Source: Diospyros lotus
Taxonomy: Eukaryota > Streptophyta > Magnoliopsida > Ericales > Ebenaceae
Assembly: GCF_014633365.1 (NCBI RefSeq)
Contig: NC_068350.1
Coordinates: 9,463,922-9,527,921, forward strand
Direction: 5' to 3'
Length of the DNA: 64,000 nt
The notes under the pieces are model-generated. The model did not search any database, had not been told where the DNA came from, and worked only from the letters and a program-made list of their open reading frames with translations. A program made the translations under genes and the position numbers. Of this stretch, positions 1 through 12,238 are shown in pieces. How positions within the stretch are numbered: position 1 is the first letter of the stretch; each line of letters begins with the position of its first letter.

Positions 1-780
1 CACCAGTAGTTGCCATCCCTACCCATTACAGGCTTGAAAGCATTAGTACTGGTCCTCCTCCTCTGTTTGCTAATTATCAGCTAGCATGCTATTCTCAATT
101 TATAGTGAAAACATGAACACAAGATTCACCAATGGGACTACTATGAATTACAACTAAGTCCATCATGTAAGAGACCTAAGGCAATTAACTTGGTGACTGT
201 CTAATTCCTCGAATCTCTTCTCCTTATGCTTTGGTTCACCCCTTTGCTCCACAGAGAGGGCAGCAACCAAGTTTAACAACAGACCGTGAAAGTGAGCAAC
301 TACTTCGTTTTGTTTAACATGACGGGCACTTGAGCAAGGTGATTTTTTCTTGTATTTTTTTAATGATAAATCCTAAGCAAAGGTATACACACCCATAAAA
401 GTTCCTAAGGTAAATTTACATTATTCTGCTTTTCAAAGGAAACAAATGGAATACATATGATTCCAGTGCAAGAAATAGGAATGGGCACGCGGTGTGATAT
501 GGGAGGTTAGAAACTCAACAAAATAGTTATTCTGCAAATTAACGATGGATAACCCATTTCCAAACCATTTCTCTGTTTTCTAGTTCAGTTGTTACTTGAT
601 AATACAATAATTATTCTGCAAATTATTCATATATAACTGATTTCCGGGAGTATTGATCATGACCCATTTTCTTGAAACATTATCCTGGCAAACCCATTTC
701 TCAATACTTTTTAGTTCAGTTTTTACTTTATTCTTTTCCATCAAATGAGAACATTTTTTGTTTGACCTAATAAAAAACAC
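1..780. other. Intergenic or intronic sequence at the left edge
   Basis: No complete gene is seen. On the minus strand the first ~62 bases are open in one frame and could be an exon running off the window, because an AG acceptor (…AAACAG) sits at 63-65. The translated stretch has no family I recognise and the upstream pyrimidine tract is weak. The remainder is A+T-rich without a convincing frame. Confidence 0.2.
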
Positions 781-1245
781 AAAAGAAAAAAGACATTCTT
801 TGTTTGCGGGAGAGATGGTAATGGAATGGGACAGAAATGTGTAGAATGGAAAGTAAAACATTTTCTCCTTGTTTGGGAAAGTAATGGATGAAAAGTTAGG
901 TAAAATACGTAAAATACTTCAACCTAGTTTGGGAGAGAGATGGAAATGGATGGAATAGGAAAATGTTAAAACAACAAAATGACATTTAGTACCTTCTTAA
1001 TGAAAAAAAAAGTGTTTAATTTGAACGTACATAAAATTATAAAGAATAATACTGTAGACACACAAAAAGTTGTCCATCCATTCTTTCCCAATTTGGGGGA
1101 GACAAAAAAAAAAGGGCTTTGGAGCAGAATTCCATTCCATTCCATTATTATTATCATCTCTATCAAACAAGGAGAAACACCTTCCGCCTATTTCCACTCC
1201 ATCGATCCCCCTCTCTCCCAATCACACTGTTCATATAATGAAGAG
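780..1245. repeat. Cluster of interleaved inverted repeats (MITE-like)
   Basis: Three sequence blocks on the left are matched by inverted blocks on the right. The block near 795-835 (tttgcgggagagatggtaat) pairs with the block near 1140-1175. The block near 870-895 (gtttgggaaagtaatggatg) pairs with about 1073-1100. The block near 922-960 (tttgggagagagatggaaat) pairs with about 1190-1235. The arms are imperfect and A+T-rich sequence lies between. This is the structure expected of a foldback MITE or of related MITEs inserted next to each other. No target duplication was fixed and no protein is encoded. Confidence 0.5.
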
Positions 1246-2071
1246 AGGATGCTTTAAATTGTTAAATTTACTCTTTCAAGTAGAGTGGAGCATTTCACAG
1301 AGCCTGAACTTCAAAAGATGAATTGGCAAAGAATTAGCATTTTCTGATAAAAATAGTCACAAGCAAAACATGAAAAAAATTAAAACAAAAGGAGAATGGT
1401 AATCGAAAAGAGAAAAGGACCTGCAGACTAAGCACAATTCCAGATTCAAATGAAATCTTACAAGTTGGTGTAAATTGGAACTGATTATAGTGAATGTTGA
1501 ATGTAGAAAATTTTCAACAGATAAGGTATCACCCAGTACTTAAAACAATTCATGAAAGACCCTTCTGAAATCAAAAACATAAATCAGGATTCAACCTAAG
1601 CCATACGGGAAAATGTCAGTCTCCAGTGCCTATTATGGCCCAAGGCTTTGGAATGAAAAGTCACTCTAAGGTTGAGTATAATAAACTGTTAACTTGAAGC
1701 AATTTTACCACCAAAGGATCTTGTAAGGCTTGAGGTGATCAATCCAAAAATTACAAACCCAACAGTCAGTTTTAGACTTGTTTAACATCTACCAGAAATC
1801 AGTGAGAAAATCGGTACAATGTGCATTAATGAACCAGAAGAATCAAGAGCATCAACTATGAACTTCACATACACAGATCAAAGAGTCACCGCTAAAAGTT
1901 AAAAACAAATTCTTTCCTTCTTCCTGAAATAAAATCCCGGCAGAAACCGAAAGAAAACCCTCAAAAACATAAACTTTTAACAGAACTAAGAAAAACCCTT
2001 TTCCAGAAAAACAGTGGCCATCAACTACAACACATATGCGCATTGAGAAGGCAAGAAGAAAAGGCCTTACG

Positions 2072-2530
2072 GTTCTGTGGGAGGAAACCAAACATCTCCT
2101 ACGCCGGATTTTCCTGTTCGATTGTCTTCTCAACAAGCCTAGAGCAAAATAGTGGGGCGGGGGGGGGGGGGGGGGAGAGAGAGAGAGAGAGAGAGAGAGG
2201 AAGAAGGAGCAATAAATGGGATTAGATTTAGAGAAAGAGAAGAGAGATACAAGCAAATGAGTGGCTGTGGCTATGGCTATGGCTGTGGGAGTGAATGAGA
2301 TGAGATATGTCTGTAACTCACTTTTGCTTCTTCGATGATTAGTGTGAGGGAATGTGCTTACGTAACTTTCCTTCTTGATTGCTAACAGGGAAAAGTAGAA
2401 AATTATATATCTCTCTCTCTCTATATATATGTATGTATCGACAGAGAGAGAAACTGCAGAATATCCAGAAGAGAGGAGGGAGGAGCATCAATGACAGTGG
2501 GTCGAAAGGAAAAACTCTAACCATCCTATT
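2072..2530 (-). promoter_or_regulatory. Possible promoter and 5'UTR exon of a minus-strand gene
   Basis: On the minus strand a CT-rich, UTR-like stretch with an ATAAATAGG-like TATA element near 2523-2531 precedes sequence that ends at a good donor, ACC|GTAAGG, near 2071. The stretch contains a (GGCTAT)-type short repeat near 2266-2285 and a long C/CT run. This would fit a first non-coding exon followed by a long intron toward the left window edge. No start codon with a recognisable protein was found, so the call rests on composition and splice-like sites only. Confidence 0.25.
2159..2199. repeat. Compound microsatellite poly-G/(GA)n
   Basis: A run of 17 G is followed directly by about 12 GA units. 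On the minus strand this is a (TC)n-C tract inside the possible 5'UTR described above. Confidence 0.9.
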
Positions 2531-3249
2531 TATGTCACGGTTGTTTTTATTTTAATTATTTTAATTTGAATTCATTTGTACCCTATTTATTAGAAGGCTT
2601 ATAAATTTATAATTAAAAAATAAAATCATTATCATGAACCTTAGAGAGGAAACATTCAATCTAACTGTAATTTCATCCCATCCTGTTATAATTATAAATA
2701 GTATTTATTGATCAGGTCAAAATTAACAAATTTATATTCGAAACTAAATAAATTTATAGTTAAACTTACAAATGAACTCGTCGAGTGATTAGATATATAT
2801 AATTAGTACTAAATTCACGATAAATTAAAGCCGACTCTTGTTCGAGTCTTAATCATATCTACTAACCAATCAAGGCTACAAAATAAATCTCTAAATCGAG
2901 ATTACTATTGTTTGATCCTTTTAGAGTCGGCCATAAGAATGAATTTGAATGAAATGAGAGGATTAAGATTGAAATCCATTACAAAATAAACATCAGCTCA
3001 TTGGCTTGTGCCTCAGATTGAGGAGGAGTCCAGTCAGGCAGTAAGTAACTGTATTTGCCACCTCTCCACACAAATTTAATTGCGGTTATAGTACAATTTT
3101 TTTTTAAATTAGGCTTTATTATTGGCATCCTCAATCATCTTATCCTTAGAGATATACTAAGAAGGTAAACCGTGAGATGTGCCCGAGTGATCAAGATGGT
3201 AGGGGTTGGCATCACTGATGTCACTCCTAAGGTCCTCCCCAGAAAGAAG

Positions 3250-3301
3250 CATTATATTTTTCTCAAGAATCGAACCATTATATTTTTCTCAAGAATCGAA
3301 C
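3250..3301. repeat. Exact 26-bp tandem duplication
   Basis: The unit beginning cattatatttttctcaaga occurs twice in a row at 3250-3275 and 3276-3301 without a mismatch, which indicates a recent local duplication. Confidence 0.9.
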
Positions 3302-6105
3302 TCACACTGTGAGTTTTTAGACAAACTTTTAGCCTATTTCTTTTTCACCTGAGTATACCCAAGGGCGATTATAGTACAATTTTTAAATCTTCTATAAAGA
3401 CCACTAGTAGTAATGTAGTATACTTGTGTAAACTGCCTAAACTAAACTGTACAAGCTGAGATACTTACAAAACTGGGAGGGGTCCCCTACCCTTACACTC
3501 TCCCTACTATTGCCATCTACAAAAATTGCTAGTTTTTGATCAACTTAAAATTCAAAATACAGTTTATTTCTATTAATTGCCATGTAATCTGATTTTGAAC
3601 ATGTAACGAGATATTATTGAAATCTAATACCATGTCAACCTGGTAACGGAACGTAATATTACGATGTATAAAATATTTTTTCTATCTTAACTTACTTCTA
3701 TAATAATTTTTTTTAAGAGTATTATTATTCTTCATTAGTATTTATAGAATATTGATACAATATATACAATATCAATACTGTGATACTTAAGAAAGTAATG
3801 GCATGTGAAAAAAGAAAACACTTTTAATCAACTTTAATATCACATGAAATAGGGTCTACATCGAACTTAAATACCATAGAAATTTAACCATTCAGACAAA
3901 ATTAATAATTGTGTCGTTCAAGTCTAATTGCTCACAAAAAGTCCAAAAAAATTAAGGTACAGAGATTTAAAAATAAAGCAAATCTTTTATCCCGTCATCT
4001 TCTTCTCTTCCTTTGATATTTTGGGATCACTTGTTGATACGTTTGAATATGTCTAATTAGGTGATTTATCACTTAGTGACACCTCAAAAATAATTCTGTA
4101 TACATATGATCAAGTAAATAATATGCTTACACTACCTATATCTAATTATGATAAATAATTATCGTTTATTGTTTATCAAGTGAACATAAGTAATTTAGTT
4201 TGGGACAAAATTCTAATGGCCCCCTTGATAATAATGTATCTTCCCATTATATATGTATGTATGTCAAAAAATTGAATTTTAATGTAATAAATATAAATTT
4301 CACATTTGCATAAATTATGAGAAATTAGTGTAATTTATGTCAAATAAATAGTCTTATATGTAATAAAAATGTATGTTGCAAAGTTCTAGTACCATTTGAT
4401 CAATATTGAAGATCATATACATAATAAACTAAAACTAGTATGTCTATGTGCAACATCTATAACTCTTGGGGTAGAAGTATCACTCGGAGAAGTTCAAAAT
4501 TTTTCATAATTTGCACACGCCTTCCTCTTCTTCTTCGATCAATTGCCTCCTCGCCAGTAGGCCATGTTGTTGGTTTATTGCCATCTACCATCGAAAGTCT
4601 TTTTTCGTCAATCTTAAGTTATCACCGACTAGTTTCATCGCTTTTTACTATTGAAAAACATTAAAAAGTATTGAAACCGTCATATCTTTACCCTCTCCTC
4701 CAATGAAACTAAATTGTCAAACTGGTCTTTATAGTGATTTTAAATCCTTGATTTTCACTCTTTCTTTCTCTTTTCCTTTTGCTCGTGTGGCCTTAAAATC
4801 GAGAGAAAATATTGGTCCATTTAGAAGTAAACATTGAGTAACCCAACACATGGTCAAATCATCAATCAACTTCGTTGTTGCCTAACATTCTAGCTATTGT
4901 CTAGTCATCGGTGCCTATCACCGTTGTCTTCTCACCATCCATCAATTCTCTTAATTTGATTTTTTTTATCATTGTTTTTTAAAACAAATTGGATTTGATA
5001 TCTTACTTATTTGTGGTAAAAAAAATTCTATCAAAAGTACCTACATATTCTTTTTCGTGAAATCTATAGTTTTCGTAAGGTGGTTTGATCAAATTTGCAC
5101 TCATTTGCTCTAAATCCAAGCATGGCCTACTTAAGTTATTTGTCGTATCTTAGACAACTTTTTTCAAAATCTTTCAAACTCTATTACTTTTGATTCGAGA
5201 ATCTATTATGAAATCTAATTGTGTCATTATATTCTCAGTTATGCCTATTTCAACACTAATCTTTTAGTTTGTTTCAATCCAAGCTCATTCAAATTTTATT
5301 CAGTTTCAAAATAGGCTATCTAGTTAACTCGTCGTGTATTTTAATGGAATTTGAGTTTGAATAACTTTTAATTCATTTGTTAATTTCAAACGAGCTTGGA
5401 TCCTATGAGTTTTGTTGTAACCTCGTTTATGATGCCCATTATTGTATTCGGCCCAATTTGATTTAGCTTGATCTAATTTTGCATTCAAATTTAGCTCTTA
5501 ATTTAATGAAATTAGCCTATTTTTTCATAATATTTAATCAATTTCACTTAATCTCAATTATTCAAAAACTCAAGTTTGGATTCCTTAAACTCTTCTCCAA
5601 CCCTAGTAATTTGACAAATTACCACAAAATCTTTAATTCAATTAATTCAAAATAATTTTCAAATTTCCAGAACTCCTAAATATTATAGCAATTGTCAAGA
5701 ACCAACAAATGAATTTTCATTTGAAAATTTTTATTTTTATTTATACATATATAAAAGATATTATATTGGTATATATATAGATATATGCTTACCCTTATAA
5801 AAAGATATAATTATTAAAATCTAATCAATTTTTTTAGTAGATTTAATATTAGGAGTAAGCATAATTAAGTTCAAATTAGATTTTTGAACCGACCAAACTA
5901 GTTCAAAATTTAGTTAATACTTAATATGTTATGTTATATTTTTTAAATTTTGATTTCATTTGATTTTATTATAGGTAATCCAGTTATTTTAATTTAATTT
6001 CGATCCTTCTCTCAACTCGACTAGAATAACCTAATTAGGCTTTTTTTTTTTTTAGAGGGAGTTAATGATGAAATAGAATAGAACATAAAATATTATATGA
6101 TAGGG

Positions 6106-6130
6106 TTTTTTTTTTGGGGGGGGGGGGGGG
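6106..6130. repeat. Homopolymer pair T10-G15
   Basis: Ten T are followed directly by fifteen G in non-coding A+T-rich sequence. Its length is likely to be variable or prone to sequencing error. Confidence 0.85.
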
Positions 6131-8609
6131 AGGGATAAGAAATGAAAATTAATGATATGTAATATAACATTTTTTCTTATTTCAAAAGAGTAATGATAAT
6201 TGTTAGAATATAAGAGTGTTAAATAATAAATGACCAATAATACCCTCTTCATATATAGAAAGATAAAATGTGATAAAGTTAGGGACAAAATTTAACTTAT
6301 AAAAATCCTTAAATTTAATGTTATTTTTACCCACAAAATTAAGTTGTTTATCTATTTTTATTTAATAAATTCTTATTTGTTTAAAACTTCTCCCTTTCTC
6401 TCGCACAATTGGCCAAAAAAAATAAAGAGAGAGAATTTTGCTTATTTAATTTTTATTAAATGAGTTGTAAAGGAGTATTTATCATGAGTTCTAATTTTAA
6501 AATTTATTACAAATTCTATTTAAAGTTCTTAGATAGAATATATAAAATTGGTGTTAAGAATCACATACGAGATCTATGTAATTATTTATATATTTATAAA
6601 CATACAAACAAACAAAAATACACATCGGATTAAACACAAATCTAATATGACTTAATGTTTTATGCAACATACAAAGGTCTAAGATTGTCCACACCAAACT
6701 GGTAACAATAATCCTTCGATTCTTCCATGTGCTAGAGAAATCCACCAAAGGGAATGATGACCATGCTTTTATTCTTGCTTTACTACTTATTCTTTTGAGT
6801 GTGAAGCTCAATAGATGAGCAACAAGAACCAAGAATGCATGAAGAAAAAAAGAACGAGGCAAGACAATACACAAGTCATCTAACATGATTGAGTGGAAAA
6901 ATAGAGAATTCCACTAAGTTATTTAGGATATCTCGGTTTGTGAGACTCGATTGTAGAAGAAATTGTTGAACAAAAAATGTTTATAATTTTTCCAAGCAGT
7001 CGACAATTTATTTTAACTTTTATAAAACATTCGACAATTTTGCATTTTTATTCGAATCATTATCCCACAAACCAAACAAACCCTTAATGGATATATGTTA
7101 TACTATATCCCATGAAGAATATAATATAAACTTATCATAACTTATCTTGTCATTTTGCTTTTATGTGTTGATTTTCTAGGTTTATCGTCAAATAACAATT
7201 AAAAAATGTCAAAACTCTTTTGATATTAACTGAACTCTTTGACTTCTTTTTGAAAATCTTTGTGCATTCTCAAAGCACCCTAATGGTCTTTAGTGACGTC
7301 TAACAACGTATTAAGACAATTTAAATGGCAATAAAATCCATATCAAGAGAACCTATTTCATTAATAATTACTGTGTAATTCATTTATTCCATTACTAACA
7401 TTTTGACCGAGTGAAAGTCATTGATCGATTAACGTCACTAACTCAATTCTATGCCATAGATCCTATTTAGTGTTGTTTGGCATGACACATTGAAAACTCA
7501 TTTTCAATTATTCATGCTTTGACAAAGGGTTTCTCTTATCACAATCCAACCATAAGATCGCATAGGACGTTTATCTCACACCGAAAATAATAGATCTTAT
7601 TCATCAAACACATGCTTTTATATATTAGTCGAAAAAGACCACTGAGTGATATTGCTCTAAATCAGATGATTATCTACACAATCGCGACTAATAACAAATC
7701 ATTGATCATCTTATACATGTGATTTGTTCAACTAACAATCACACATGTATTTATTATTTGCATCTCATATTTTATGGTATATGACTTATCATCCTTTATT
7801 ATTAATATCTCATACTAATCAAAAGTTACAAACTTATGTATTAGTCCATACTTGATTAATTAAAGTTTCCATATAAGGAATCTAATGATTAGGAACTTCT
7901 CAAAGAATTTTTGTATTAATTAATTTCGTCAAGATATTTTTAACAATTAAAGAATCTAAAGACTCATTCACACATAATAATATAGAGATATATGAATGAA
8001 GATTATATGTTTTTTATAAAATAAGATACAAAAATACATCAAATTGCCTCTATAGATGTCATTCAAATATAGTATTAAGAGATATCTCTAATAATTAGTA
8101 TATTTTAATAAATATTTAAATTATGAATTAGATAATTTACAGGTATTATGCATGTGCATGAAAACTTATATATTTTGAAGAGATGTTACTTCGTATTTAT
8201 GATTTAATTTTTAATTTTTTTAATAAATCTTAACTCATGACCAGCCCATGTGTAATGGTACCCTTATTTTTATTTTACTTTAGGTCTCAAATTTTAAGAA
8301 AAAAAAATGTTCTGGCACATGAAACCTAGTATTTGATAAAAGAATGTATAGATGTTGGAGATGTAACCACCATTCCTATGCCCAATGCCAACTGTTTTAA
8401 TCTCAAAATGCAAATGTTAAATTTATTATAATATCTAATAAATAATTAATAAGAATACTTTTGAAATAAGAAATTTAAAAAATTAATATATTTAGGAAAT
8501 TTAAGTCTTCATTACACCATAAATAATTTTTAAATGCCATTTAAAATTCATAATGTTTTTAACAATTAACGTAGGAGGAGGACAGGCCATGACAACTCCC
8601 TGTGCCCCA

Positions 8610-8816
8610 GTGGAATGCAATTTTGTTTACTCTCTTTAACGGGGTGAATATTACTCCCAGTATTTTAAAGGTTAAAACTAATAGAGAGTGATAGTCAAAT
8701 AGCAAAATTGTATAAAGGGGTGAACAAAATTGCACTTCCCCTCTTAATTTTAACCCTCAAAGTACTAGAGTTTATGTTCACCCGTTAAAAGGGGTGAGCA
8801 AAATTGCACTCTCCCA
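8610..8816. mobile_element. Foldback MITE of about 205 bp
   Basis: The left arm (atgcaattttgtttactctc and onward to about 8690) is matched in reverse complement by the right arm (about 8735-8816, ending gcaaaattgcactctccc). The arms take up most of the element. An extra direct copy of the aaaattgcac motif near 8733 lies inside. A clear target duplication was not found, so the superfamily is open. Confidence 0.55.
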
Positions 8817-9059
8817 ATGACCCTCTTTCCATCGTGAATGAATAGAATAATAATAATAATAATAAATAAAAATAAATTATTAATTACCAAGAAAACACAT
8901 TATTTTGGGCAAATTTGGGAGAAGAATTGAAATCAAACACAAAGTTTTGGCACGAATCTGAAAATATTATTAAAAAGTAAAATAAATGAGTAATATTTGT
9001 TATATAATTTATATATTATTATAAAGAAATAAAAAAAATTGACAGGACGCTGAAAGGTC

Positions 9060-9480
9060 AAAGGTGGGTGGGTGGGGACTGGAGACTGGAGTCCGGGTTT
9101 CACGGCACAAGGGGACGAGCCCCCGATGGCGACTTCACCTTCCTCTTGTCAGCGACGCGTTACGTCGCCCTTTTACACGCCCACCACCGCCCACTCTTCT
9201 TCTTCTTAATTCTGGGGTTCAAAAACACCAGAAAAAAGAAAATAGTACTACACCCCCAACTCCCCCAGTGAAAGTCCATTTCTACCCCCCCTGCTCCATT
9301 GCCTGTGCCGGGGCATAATGGGGATGGAAATATTTGATGGCGACGGGTCGAAAGTATTGTAAAATTGAGGGAGATTCTCTGCGATCTCCGCTCCACTCCC
9401 TTCCCTTGGGGCTGTTTTCTGTTTTGTTTTGTGGTGCCCAATGCCATTGTGCCAACGCACCAACCACCTTAATCTATCTT
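9060..9480. other. Isolated GC-rich island, unassigned
   Basis: This ~420-bp stretch is far richer in G+C and CpG than the A+T-rich DNA on both sides. Several overlapping open frames of 60-95 codons exist on both strands, but none has a recognisable domain and none clearly continues into exons. It could be a promoter/5'UTR island, a gene relic or captured sequence. Confidence 0.35.
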
Positions 9481-10667
9481 TAATAATGAAATAAGAAAAT
9501 AATAAATTTTACAAATAAAAAAATGGTCCCTCCCAGCTCAACAAGGTTGACTTCTTACAACATGTACGGTGTCCCTGCGTTAGATCAGCACTTGCAAGCA
9601 CTCTAACACTTAAATCAATACGTATTCAAAATGCCAGAGTATTGATAAGATTTGAAAAAAAATATATATTGACATGTGATCAAATTGGTTTATATAGAAA
9701 TTAAGGTATCTTAAGTGTCGTTGACTGTTGTAAAATGATAGAAGATCAAGATGCACGATAATAATAAAGATCACTTTCGAGGATCTTAAATCTGATAAAA
9801 ATTATGAACTAATAAAGATCATTGTGCGAGTTATTTAGAGTTGATGGAATTCATTATTGGTGCAAGAATCTAAAAAATATCGATTTAAATGGAATATTGT
9901 CAGAGCTCTTAGGCCAAGATTTAGCCTGGAGGTTGAGTTAGGTGCCAAGTTGTGGGGCTGCGGTCTGGGTACGGCCCAATGAATTAATATAGTGCAGAAA
10001 TACTATTGGATTTTAACTAAGAAAGTCTAGAACAGTGATTCTTGTCTTGCATTTGCGTGTGTTTTCATATCTTGTATTAATGATATATATATATATATAT
10101 ATTGCATTTGATCATGGCCCTAACATCAACTCAGTTGGGCTTCTTCTAAGATGGGTCAAATCAAATAAAAAGCCCAAATAAACAACTAGGAGGATTTGAC
10201 ATGATTTATATGCAATTTGGGGTCAATTATGAAAAGATATCACCGAACATCACTGCGGATGATTTAAAGAATTAAAAAAAAAATGATCAAATCATTCAAT
10301 CTTGTGCATTGTAGTTTGTACTATAAACTGTACAATTTATGTCATAATTATCTATTTAAAATGTTGGTAAATAAAGACCATGTCCTTGTGATAATTAAAT
10401 AGTATATGAAATATTGTGGTATTTTATATTTTAGACTATATTACATATAAGAGAAGACATTACTTCTTATGATCATATAAAAATATAATATAACAACATT
10501 ATTTAACAAATATATCGATATAGTTTAAGGTAATAGTCAAGGAGGAGTTAAACTCAAACGAATTTGAGATCTTGAGTCTTAATATTTTGATCTACATCAG
10601 GAATTAGATTCTAAGAAATAGAAAGCTAAAACTAAATGAATTGATATTAATTATTATTACTCATAAT
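9481..10667. other. Intergenic, no gene seen
   Basis: A+T-rich sequence with a (TA)n microsatellite near 10082-10101. No coding or RNA gene was recognised. Confidence 0.6.
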
Positions 10668-11205
10668 TAGGGCTAGCAATAAGCCAAGCTGTGCCGAGTT
10701 AAACCCAGCTCGAGCTCAGCTTGATTGATTTTAGCTTGGCTCATAGTTCGGCTCGAGCTCGATATGAGCTTATTTTTTTAGCTCGAGCTCGGCTCAATGA
10801 TGACTACAAGCTGGCTCGGTTCGACTCGGTTTGAAATTGACTATTACTTTACTTTTATGTATATATATATATTTAAATAATATATGTGATATATATAATA
10901 TATATTTAAATAATATATTTATAAAATTATTAAGTATATATTTATATTATTGAGTATTAAGTAATAAATATTTTTTTATTTAATAAATTTATAAAATTAA
11001 TATATATATATATATAAGTATATCAAGCTGGCTCGTGAGCCAAATGAGTCGAGCTAATGGTAGTTCAAGCTCGGCTTATTTACTAAATGAACCAAATATT
11101 TGAGCTCAAACTTGACTCATTTATATCATGAGTTAGCTTATTGAGCCAATTTTCGAGTCGAGTCTTGAGCCAACTCACGAGTAGCTTGGCTCATTGCCAG
11201 CCCTA
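10668..11205. mobile_element. Non-autonomous hAT-type element, 538 bp
   Basis: The left terminus TAGGGCTAGCAATAAGCC and the right terminus, which reads TAGGGCTGGCAATGAGCC in reverse complement, form inverted repeats of about 23 bp. They are flanked by 8-bp duplications, ctcataat at 10660-10667 and ctcataac at 11206-11213 (7 of 8 match). Subterminal regions are full of GAGCTCGAGC-like motifs and the centre is A+T-rich. It encodes no transposase. An 8-bp target duplication with TAGGG termini fits the hAT superfamily. Confidence 0.8.
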
Positions 11206-11747
11206 CTCATAACCCAACACCTTGAAATATGGAATATAGTAACATGGAATATAGTAAGTATCAAACTTGCGAACAAAATTTAACTTTTATGGATTCACTT
11301 TGCCTGCAAATATTACCATTCAACAAAGGTTCATCTTTTTAGAATATGTTGTATCTATTTTTGACCTAAGTTTAGTGGACTAAAATCACCACTTTGGTCA
11401 ATCAAAGTCCAAACATTGACTTAATAATGCCACATAAATAGTTGGATTCGAATATTTAGATAAAGATATTTTAGTCATTTATGATAAATTTTAAGGAAAA
11501 TATGTTGAATTTATATTTTATTTCAAAGCGGTTCATTTTAAGTGAATATGTATGCATTGTGAGGTTATTTGGTTTTAAATTTATTTTTTATATGAAAAAT
11601 AATAAAGGTAATATAAATGATGGTGATTATTAGAAAATTAATTTTACGAAACACATGAAGCTGAATGGGTATTGGTGTAGCATGCCTGTGCGTATAATGA
11701 TCTTATTGATTTAATATAAACACCACCACCACCACCACAAGCGTGAT

Positions 11748-11820
11748 GCCGTCTTAGCTCAGCTGGTAGAGCGCGTGGCTTTTAACCACGTGGTCGTGGG
11801 TTCGATTCCCACAGACGGCG
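11748..11820 (+). tRNA. tRNA-Lys(UUU): tRNA-Lys (anticodon UUU)
   Basis: This 73-nt gene decodes AAA/AAG lysine codons in cytosolic translation. It has a perfect 7-bp acceptor stem (GCCGTCT at 11748-11754 with AGACGGC at 11813-11819) and discriminator G at 11820. The D-arm A-box reads TAGCTCAGCTGG. The anticodon stem CGTGG/CCACG encloses loop CTTTTAA with anticodon TTT at 11781-11783. The T-arm GTGGG-TTCGATT-CCCAC contains the B-box. There is no intron and CCA is not encoded, as expected for a nuclear gene. A (CAC)n-CAA run lies just upstream; plant tRNA genes often start transcription at CAA. The downstream T-rich sequence (first TTTT near 11864) can serve as Pol III terminator. Confidence 0.97.
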
Positions 11821-12230
11821 GTTTGTTTATTTATTTATTTGCCAACTAAATTGCTGGGTTTGGTATTTTCCTGATTCGGTTCAATTAAAAATCTTAATTT
11901 TATCTTGGGGAGAAGAATGAAATATTGTAATTATTATCAAGATCATGGGGGTTCATAACATATAAAATATTATTATTATAATTGTTAAATGGAGAGAAGT
12001 TGGAACTAAATAGCTTGGGGGGTGTTGATTGTAAACGCAAAGGTCACGAATAAACATATTTATCTTTCTAAATTTTTGTATTTTTTTTGGGTGGAATTTT
12101 AAAATTTTGTAATTTCAAATGCGCTCTTAAACTATATAAAATTATTAATTTAAACACTTGACTAACAAGTGATACGCTCGCGATGACATGATAGTTTTTT
12201 AGTGTATTCCCAGCTCCTATATCTTTGTCT
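11821..12230. other. Spacer between tRNA gene and hAT element
   Basis: A+T-rich sequence. Apart from the likely Pol III terminator T-run I see nothing functional. Confidence 0.6.
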
Positions 12231-12238
12231 CTTTCTAA

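Larger units (their letters stand above)
2531..8609. other. A+T-rich intergenic region without genes
   Basis: I see no coding sequence here. Open frames are short, low-complexity and unlike any family I know. Two small repeats stand out and are listed separately: an exact tandem duplication at 3250-3301 and a T10-G15 homopolymer pair at 6106-6130. Confidence 0.7.

Noticed and set aside
1852..2256. 134-codon minus-strand frame with Ser/Leu and Pro runs
   Set aside because: It translates a poly-C/CT microsatellite and surrounding UTR-like DNA; the apparent protein has no domain and depends on low-complexity sequence.
3240..3310. CRISPR-like short repeats
   Set aside because: Only two adjacent copies without spacers in a plant genome; a simple tandem duplication.
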